38,429 nt of DNA from Priapulus caudatus (taxonomy: Eukaryota; Priapulida; Priapulimorpha; Priapulimorphida; Priapulidae). Shown here one piece after another: positions 30,890 through 38,429 of the stretch. Made by a program: the position numbers and the translations under genes. Every line of letters begins with the position of its first letter. Positions within the stretch are counted from its first letter, which is position 1. A model generated the notes under the pieces. That model was given only the letters and a program-made list of their open reading frames with translations. It did not search any database and was not told the DNA's origin. The stretch covers positions 33,983 through 72,411 of the forward strand of contig NW_014577558.1 of assembly GCF_000485595.1 (NCBI RefSeq), read 5' to 3'.

Positions 30890-31195
30890 CGTTATACGCG
30901 TATCTTATTCATAACCGATTCTCCTCTCTACGCACCTCGGTATCTTTGTCGGCTCTTTTCCGTTCCGAGTTTTTCATAGGCCCTCCTATCGTTGTATGTC
31001 TTTTTCTTTCGCATTTTATTTGTCTCTCAGCATTATCCTTTACCCATTCACTTTGGCCTCCATCTCTGCATAGTCGCCCCCTTCCCGCTTTCCGCTCTTA
31101 GTTAATTTCCATCGATTGGTGATGAAATGTCGGCGGCTCATTTATCGCTGTCATTAATGATCCGATTGCAGTAAACGGACACGTTAAGGTCGTGA
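30890..31195. other. No gene recognised
   Basis: C/T-leaning unique sequence with no supported frame. Confidence 0.4.
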
Positions 31196-31197
31196 AC

Positions 31198-31450
31198 GCC
31201 TCCCATTTCCCACCTTCTCCCCCACCCCTCTTGATCCCTCCTCTTCTGCACACACCCTTCCTACATGCTTTCTCATCTCCCTCACCCCCTTATCCCTATA
31301 CCCTTTCCCCCACCACTCTCCTTCTCTCCTCAATCACACTTTCATTTTCCTCCCCATTCCATCTTTTATCTTATCTTATCTTGTCTCATCTGATATTATC
31401 TCGTCTCACCTTATCTGATCCTATCTGAGCTAATCTTATCTTATCTTCCC
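31198..31450 (+). repeat. Polypyrimidine tract and (ATCTT)n pentamers
   Basis: 31198-31360 is C/T-rich. 31363-31448 is a run of pentamers cttat, ctcat, ctgat about 17 times with single-base drift. Confidence 0.8.
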
Positions 31451-32605
31451 AGACACCAGGCGTGACCTAGCTTTCTCAGTAGTGGTGGCGGGGGTGCATT
31501 CCGGAGAGAATAGCAGAGCGGGCTTTTCGTCTGTTTTCGGTGAAGAGCGTATATGCGGTTATTGGTTATAAATATATTTATAGTGCCGAGAATAAGCGAA
31601 ATGTCCCTATCGGCATTACTGACCCGCAATGAATCAACCGTTATATATTTTGCATAAGCGGTTCTTCTACGGATGACTGGTGTAATAAATTTATGCTGTG
31701 TTATTTATGAAATCCGATGTATGTTATTTTTTGTAAGTGTGGGTATTATGTCCATATATGTGCATGGTATACGTGGTATGTGTTTCCTTGCATATTATAT
31801 GTTCACGCTGTTTAGCGACACGGTGTTAACAAACGCTAGCGTATCGCAGTATATGTGTTTTTATAACACACCACACCACGATTTGTAAAAGTTTTCCTAT
31901 AGCATTGAGTCTTATTTTCACCAACCCGCCCACATCGTAAATTAAAGACATCGCCGCCATCAAGAAGAAGTTGCCGTTGAACTGTAATGAGATTCAGATA
32001 GAAATGGATGGTAACGATCCCGTTATAAAAGCCATGCTACGCCCCGCCCACATGCACGGAAATAACCGAGAAGAGTGTGGCGGGAGAATGGATGAAAATG
32101 AGAAAGAAAACCGAAGAGGCGCACGGTAAAAAGACGTCGCCGATAATGCGCACTGCACGTGCAGGCCGGTTCGCTCTACGTCATATCAGCAAACAAATGC
32201 GCATTCGGGCGCCCGTGTACACAAGTTACCCCCCTATTAGAGTCACAGAGACTTGACAGCGAAAACATCTATCGTGGCTGCGACAGCAATCATGCCTCAT
32301 TTGCGTACGTGCATTTGTAAATCTACTTGTAAATGGCGTCGTTATATTCTTACATGATTATAGACGCCGTGCGAAATTGGAACGCGGTAAAGGAGGACAT
32401 TTCAAGCAGACACGAGCTGCTATAGTTGTTGTGTTAGATGTACGTACACCGTACCGGCTATATGCCTTTTTTTGATGTCGAAATATTATTAATGGAGGAT
32501 TTACACGGAGTTTATGATTGTGTAATTTACGAAAATCTTAGTTAGTTTTAATAATAGCTCAACATTGAGCGGTCGTACTTAGACGAGTTACCTCATGCAA
32601 TTAAA
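31451..32605. other. No gene recognised
   Basis: Unique sequence with short unsupported frames only. Confidence 0.45.
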
Positions 32606-32607
32606 TA

Positions 32608-32624
32608 CCGTATATATACATATA

Positions 32625-32657
<33 letters not shown>
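32608..32657. repeat. (TA)n microsatellite
   Basis: Alternating ta with a 'tacatatatatatg' variant. Confidence 0.9.
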
Positions 32658-32659
<2 letters not shown>

Positions 32660-33107
32660 TATACCCTTAACATCATATACGCAAATTTTGGAGCTTTTAG
32701 TACAAAACACACAATTCTATATAATACTTATCTGCTCCACTACAGGTAATATTACGATAATCATGCAGGCGCGGCAGTGGAGGCACACAGATACACACGT
32801 TATTAATATATACCAATACACACACACACATGGCTAATTGAAATAGCGCATTGTAATTGGTGCAGAGTTTGTTTTATTCCATTCTTGTTTTTTTTACTTT
32901 ATTTACGTTTTGCGAGATCTGACATACTGCATGTGGTCCTTCACTGGTTCATCCGTACTTTTGTCGCATATCGTGTCGGCCATCGGTGACGAGAAACTGT
33001 GCTTATTACTCAACGAGCAACATTGGTTTACTGCGGGCAATATTGTTTTTTTTATTGAATGGCACGTAACGTACTCTGCACCAATTACAATGCGGTATTT
33101 CAATCAG

Positions 33108-33108
33108 C

Positions 33109-33193
<85 letters not shown>
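33108..33193. repeat. (TG)n microsatellite
   Basis: About 41 tg dinucleotides at the left edge of the duplicated 1.7-kb unit. Confidence 0.95.
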
Positions 33194-33195
<2 letters not shown>

Positions 33196-34829
33196 TCGTA
33201 TATATTAATAAGTGGTATTGGCTGCTTTGCTGGACATGCTTATGTGATTTCATTACGTGTGGGAGCAGATATGTGTAATATATAGAATTGTGCGGTTGGT
33301 ATATAGCCTCAATTGGCGTATAATTTATGATGTTAGGGTATACTAACGATTTCAGTACGAAGCTGGATTTTTCCGTACAGCCGTACAATCGAATCCAAGA
33401 TGGCCCATGCCGCGCGATTTAAATACTCTTCTTAATTAGTTGAGTAGCGGCCGAAAACTTCGTTACGCTGTACGCTAAGCCACATTTTCAAGCAAATGTA
33501 AGCCATGAATATAGTTGTCGGATCTTCGCAGTGAGCGTCCATACACGTCGATCGATGCCACTTTCCCTTCACGACATTAGTTAGCTAAGCTTGCGTTATA
33601 AGATTGAGAGCTACGTCGTAAATAGGCTTTATAAAAATAATTTATAAATACATTGTATAAATTCAAATCTGAAACTAACGGCAGGTAATGCGCACGGGAA
33701 AGAATTCATCACTGTCGGCGGCAACTAAGCGAAAGTTGATTTACAATGTAAAAAAAAGATAATAACGCACCTGAGGGTATTCTATAGGCCTGCTTACTAT
33801 ACTTTTAAATTGATTATGAGTAATAATTTCTGGTGGACTCCTATACATCTATTCGTCAGCTAACATTCACATATCACAATAGTTCGACGTGAAACCATTA
33901 TTCCATACTTATATATATATGTTATATATGTATATAATGATCATAATATATGTTTATAATAGTATATCTATCTGTGATACACTATAATAGTATTATAGTT
34001 CAAGCTGCCGCCGATGAGCTACCCAGCAGCGGCAAAATTAACGCTTACATAATGCACACGCGCACGGTCTAGATTAACGTAATTGCCACATTGCATCAAG
34101 AGATCAAAGGGAATTGGAGACAGCCGTGCGAAATGACGCACTCATTACGACAGGCAGCCGAGCTAGCTGACGTTAAAACACATGTTAAACATATAAGTTC
34201 TTATGTTGCTTAACTTTTATCTCATATTTTATTTACTTATTCTTTACTTTGGTAGTATAAGCTGTGTATTCTTACTGCTCCTGGTCATTGGATTGTAGGG
34301 GTTCTCTCGTTAATGGCGCAGGGCACGGCTCCTGCGTTCAATGTATTATTTTTGGAACTTACGTTTTTTGCGGTTGAATTTCATGCTTGAACTGAGCGGT
34401 TCTTACTGAAGGCGTCTGGTCGAATTAGCGAAAATTCCGAAGTAGAGTGCTTCTCGGGCTGCAAAATATTTGGAAACATCCCTCCTGCGACGATGAAGAG
34501 GCTAAAACGGAGGAAGACGATTTGATATAACCGTTAATTGCGTATGGCGACATATTTTGCAACTATCGTCAGCGCATCTGCAGAATAATGACTTCCGCTG
34601 CTTGTTAGTGTAAAGACGAGCGCGTTCTTAATCGCTTTATCATTATGGCGCCGTGTTTCTGTTACTAAACTGTATATTTACGTGACAGGCACTCCAACGA
34701 TGTGCCGATACAGGAGACACACACACACACATCCCTTCACCCGCAGAGACGCACAAACACAAAGCCACACGTACACACGGCCCTCGCGGCTACGAAACCA
34801 CACACAAACACGCACTAGCGGCGCGCGCA

Positions 34830-34905
<76 letters not shown>
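33180..34905 (+). repeat. Duplicated 1.7-kb unit, copy 1
   Basis: Collinear along its whole length with 36703-38429, from 'tgtgtgtattcgtatatattaat' through 'acgatttcagtacgaagctg' and 'gattgtaggggttctctcgt' to 'acacacatcccttcaccc' and the terminal (CA)n. No coding gene is seen in either copy. Confidence 0.9.

Positions 34906-34907
<2 letters not shown>
34833..34907. repeat. (CA)n microsatellite
   Basis: About 37 ca dinucleotides at the right edge of copy 1. Confidence 0.95.
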
Positions 34908-34912
<5 letters not shown>

Positions 34913-34935
34913 TACACGCACGCGCGCACACACAT

Positions 34936-36180
34936 ATTTATATAAGCGTCGCGATCACCCGTTAATCCGCCTCTATACTGCTTTGCGCATCGGTCGTCTG
35001 CTATGGTCGCCTATATACGTGTTGAGCTAAGGCGACCTCGCTATATATTTCGATCTGGCGGCACCACGACGCCATGAATTCCTCCTTATTATAATGTATC
35101 GTATATAATGTAATGCAGCGATCTCACAGCGCGTAGCTTTTAGCTAAATCTCTGCTACTAAGTAGAGCGCTAATACACCGCTAAATTGATAGCGCATTAA
35201 ATTAGCGCGTCCATTTAAGTGACGATTACCTTAGAGGCAATCTCACAAAATATCTACGCCATGTACACGCTCCGTTGTGATTGTACTTAAGCGGACGTTT
35301 AAGCGCATTTCTACGTACTAATCGCACAGCAGCATCGTCAGGGGTCGGGCGGGCGGCTACGGGTTGCCTACGCGCTGACAGCATCGAACAGAGCTGTCAC
35401 GAGAAATGCTGTTCTACCTCTCCAACTCGCTGAAACACCAGGCATAATGACAATCACGCGGTTCAACGGGTGAAAAAGATAAAAGCGAAAACCCCTCCGC
35501 TATGTAGCGTTGATTTCACTAACAACGAAACTATCACGTCTCCATAGAACGTTGCTGATCGATGGAAAAACCCACACTGTCTTAATGACTAATTAACGAC
35601 ATTTTCTCTACCATTCGCACTCATATTAAATTGCGTGTATTTACATAATACCAGCAACAAATAAAAACATTGCGCTGCTATTCCCTCGCGATAACGCAAT
35701 CGTGGTGTTTATCGTCATGATTAATCATAGTCATAGTTAATATGCAGATATATAAATAGTTAGAGTCATATATTATATTACGGATATATTATCTATGGGT
35801 GCCGATTGTATACGACATCTCGTAGTGATTGCCCCACCGGGAGAGAAGGGGGAAACTGCGGGCACGCGTGTGCATGGTGATGAGGCATGTACCCACGCAC
35901 CCGTGTCTACACCGTCCATGCGCGTCAACACCCCCATAGCTCTTTCCCGTCACGCTTCCCGCACGCTTCCCACCGGCTGGGGGAGGAGGCGGTGGTAGGC
36001 GGGAAGGAGGACACGGCCGCGTGCAATCTGGTAATGGTGTCATTTTGGCGCGCATCATTCATCAGTCGAAGCGATGATGATCAGAGGGGAAGGCGGGAAT
36101 TTAGCGCGACACTATTCGCGCGGCATCGACACACCGCCGCCATTACTAACGGCTTAACGTCGCACGGCGTATGAATAATT
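34936..36180. other. No gene recognised
   Basis: Unique sequence. 35800-36150 is GC- and CpG-rich with a gggggagg run near 35980. Frames on both strands overlap each other and have no support. Confidence 0.45.
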
Positions 36181-36184
36181 TACA

Positions 36185-36260
36185 CCGACGTCACGCTCGC
36201 CGCTAAATGGTCGCGTTCGTCGACGTGGGTAAGTCACACGCGCGTGCGCATGCGCATCGC
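36185..36260 (+). promoter_or_regulatory. CpG-rich block with candidate start exon and NRF-1-like sites
   Basis: ccgacgtcac (CRE-like, 7 of 8) is followed by ATG at 36207, seven codons (MVAFVDV) plus one base, then G|GTAAGT at 36228/36229, a strong donor. Immediately downstream 'gcgcgtgcgcatgcgcatcg' contains NRF-1-like palindromes. The arrangement mirrors the 23261-23658 block. No downstream exon was found, and -3 is T, so initiation context is weak. Confidence 0.2.
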
Positions 36261-36406
36261 GACGCTGTCTGTTGCCAGCCTCCCCCCAAACGCTAATGAT
36301 GTGAGGAGTGAAACTGTCCCGGATGTAAGCACGCGGGTTCACGTGAAGTTCGACGGAACAACTACTGCGCATGCGTACTGTACTCATGCGTGCTACGGGT
36401 ACTTTA

Positions 36407-36456
36407 TTAGGGGTATTTTACGGGTATTTTACGGGTATTTTACGGGTATTTTACTT
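36407..36456 (+). repeat. (GGGTATTTTAC)n 11-bp tandem repeat
   Basis: Four near-perfect 11-bp units plus degenerate ends. Confidence 0.9.
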
Positions 36457-36484
36457 GTATTATTAGCTCTTGGTTAGATAAAAG

Positions 36485-36692
36485 TAGGTATGTAGTTATG
36501 TAGTTAAGTGTAGATAGGCATCTAGTTAGGTATACGTAGGCATCTAGTTAGGTATATATAGGTATGTAGTTAGGTATATATAGGTATGTAGTTAGGTAAT
36601 AGATAGGTATGTAGTTAGGTATAGATAGGTATGTAGTTAGGTATAAGTAGGTATGTAGTTAGGTATAAGTAGGTATGTAGTTAGGTACAGAT
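36485..36692 (+). repeat. 22-bp 'ggtatgtagttaggtata' minisatellite
   Basis: About nine units of aggtatgtagttaggtatag (a/t)(t/g)a with small length changes, immediately left of the second 1.7-kb copy. Confidence 0.9.
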
Positions 36693-37445
36693 AAATGTGT
36701 GTGTGTGTATTCGTATATATTAATAACGTGTGTATCTGTGTGCTTTGCCTGCATGCTTATCGTGATATTACCTGTAGTGGAGCAGATATGTGTAAATATA
36801 TAGAATTGTGGGTTTTGTAATAATAGCTCCAAAATTGGCGTATAATTATGATGTTAAGGGTATACTAAACGATTTCAGTACGAAGCTGGATTTTTTCCGT
36901 AACAGCCGTAACAATCGAAAATCCAAGATGGCCACCGCGCGATTTTAAATATCTTTTAATTAGTGTGAGATAGCGGCCGAACACTTCCGTTACGCTTACG
37001 CTAAGCGCACATTTTCAAGCAAATGTAAGCCATGAAAACTAGTTGTCGGAATTCCTCGCCGTGAGCGCCTACACGTCGATCGATGCCCACGTTCCTTCAA
37101 CGACATTAGTTAGCTAGCTTTGCGTATATAGATAGGCCTACGTCGTAAATAGGCTTTAATAAAATAATTTATAAAATAATTAGTATAAATCTCAAACTCG
37201 AGAACTAACGAGCAGTAATGAGCCGGGAAAGAATTACATCACTGTCGCGCGGCAACACTAAAGCAGAAGGTTGCATTTAAAAATGTAAAAAAAAGATAAA
37301 ATAACGCACCTGAGGGTATTACTATAGCCTGCATTACTATACTTTATAAATTGTGAGTAATAATTTCCCTGGTGGCACATTATACATCTATTCAGTCAGC
37401 TAACACCATCACATATCACAATATTCGACGTGAAACCATTATTAC

Positions 37446-37525
37446 ATATATATATATATGTATATATGTATATATGTATATATATGTTTATATAGTATAT
37501 ATATTGTATACACATATACATAGTA
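37446..37525. repeat. (TA)n-rich stretch within copy 2
   Basis: atatatgt repeats matching the AT-rich stretch at about 33911-33985 of copy 1. Confidence 0.8.
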
Positions 37526-38334
37526 TATAGTTCAAGCTGCGCACGATGGTAACCCAGCAGCGGCAAAATTACGCTTACATAATGCACACGCGCACGGTTA
37601 GATTAACGTAATGCCACATGCACTCAAGAGATCAAAGAGAAATGGAGAACAGCCGTCGAAATGACGCACTCATTTACGAACAGGCGCGGCTAGCTGACGT
37701 TAAAACACATGCTTAAACATATAATTCTTATGTGCTTACATTTTATCTAATATTTTATTTACTTATTCTTTTCTTTGGCTATGTCATAAGCTGTGTTTCT
37801 TACTGCCTCCAGGATATTGGATTGTAGGGGTTCTCTCGTTAATGGCAGCAGGACGGCTCCTGCGTTCAATGTAATTTTTTGGAATTCGTTTTTGTGCAGT
37901 TGAAATTTATCATGAACTTGAACTGAGCGGTTCTTGAACTGAAGGCGTCTGTCGAATAGCGAAAAATCCGAGTAGAGTGCATTCTCGGTTCTGCAAAATA
38001 TTTGGGAAAAACCTCCTGGAATGAAGATGCTAAAACGAGGAAGCGGATTTGATAATAACCGTTAATTGCGTAATGGTGACATATTTTGCTATCGATCAGC
38101 GCCATCTGCAGGATAATGACTTCCGCTGCTGTTAAGCATGACTAAAGACGACGCGGTTTTAATCGCTTATCATTATGGGCGTGTTTTCTGTTACTAAACT
38201 GTATAGACGTGCAGACATCCCAACCGATGTGCCCATACAGAGACACACACACACACATCCCTTCACCCCGCAGAGACGCACAAACACACAGCCACACGTA
38301 CAAACCCGCCCGCGTACAAAAACACACAAACACG

Positions 38335-38341
<7 letters not shown>

Positions 38342-38407
<66 letters not shown>

Positions 38408-38429
38408 CAACACACACACACACACACAC
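38342..38429. repeat. (CA)n microsatellite at window end
   Basis: About 43 ca dinucleotides with one 'acaac' interruption, continuing to the last base. Confidence 0.95.

Larger units (their letters stand above)
36703..38429 (+). repeat. Duplicated 1.7-kb unit, copy 2 (window end)
   Basis: Same order and content as 33180-34905, but with very frequent 1-2 base insertions and losses, for example gtatactaaacg versus gtatactaacg and ccgtaacagccgtaacaatc versus ccgtacagccgtacaatc. It ends in (CA)n at the window boundary, exactly where copy 1 has its (CA)n. Confidence 0.9.

Noticed and set aside
30578-31101. 133- and 173-codon His/Thr-rich frames
   Set aside because: Direct translation of (CA)n arrays in two frames, with no unique domain.

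Overview
This looks like a piece of non-bacterial, almost certainly metazoan, intergenic or subtelomeric-type DNA. The evidence is the density of microsatellites ((CA)n, (GATA)n, (TA)n, (CT)n), the TTAGGG-type telomeric hexamers at internal positions, hAT-type non-autonomous transposons with 8-bp target duplications, GTAAGT splice-donor contexts and AATAAA poly(A) signals. A marine invertebrate is my best guess, because CpG is not depleted and a 'cgtccgtcc' + hairpin + AGGTCA-type repeat is present; the species cannot be fixed from sequence alone. No complete conserved protein-coding gene can be recognised. Most long open frames are shadows of low-complexity DNA.

Layout. 1-1020: polypyrimidine tract, then (TA)n. 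1.5-3.4 kb: GC-richer islands in AT-rich DNA on the minus strand that look like small exons. A two-exon model (3338-3110 joined to 2845/2860-2628) keeps phase and has a poly(A) signal. A separate start exon lies at 2233-2156. 4.0-4.5 kb: two minus-strand fragments of a decayed coding sequence. 5.1-5.8 kb: GA/GT-rich tract. 6.7-7.0 and 13.8-14.05 kb: two copies of a dispersed repeat. 8.3-9.36 kb: degenerate ATGGAACGG satellite running into (CA)n. 10.1-11.15 kb: a hAT-like element with a second hAT-like element inside it. 11.57-11.83 and 16.67-17.37 kb: two copies of another repeat, the second split by about 450 bp. 12.6-13.35 kb: (CACACG)n array with higher-order structure. 14.05-14.45 kb: hairpin/cgtcc repeat with nuclear-receptor DR1-like arrays.

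15.6-16.66 kb: the most structured part, with two adjacent inverted-repeat elements that both carry CCCTAA arrays; one array has a 54-bp higher-order unit and the other element holds a tRNA-like A-box/B-box unit. 17.4-18.0 kb: G-run repeats and a 187-bp tandem duplication. 18.3-19.6 kb: polypyrimidine and polypurine tracts. 20.66-21.51 kb: an 853-bp foldback element with tandemly repeated arms. 21.75-22.5 kb: a 29-bp minisatellite open in all three minus-strand frames. 22.85-23.66 kb: polypyrimidine tract, then a CpG-rich promoter-like stretch ending in ATGG|GTAAGT. 24.85-25.18 kb: an unrecognised 108-codon open frame.

25.9-27.3 kb: AT and GATA repeats around an 857-base assembly gap. 27.6-36 kb: mostly sequence with no recognisable gene, broken by (GA)n, (CA)n, (GT)n and ATCTT-type repeats. 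33.18-34.9 and 36.7-38.43 kb: the same unit of about 1.7 kb twice. The copies differ largely by 1-2 base insertions and deletions, which points to an assembly or consensus artefact more than to an old duplication.

There is no operon-like or defence-like gene system to describe. The notable biology is in repeat architecture: foldback elements, telomere-repeat-bearing inverted repeats, nested hAT elements and a minisatellite with unusual coding potential.
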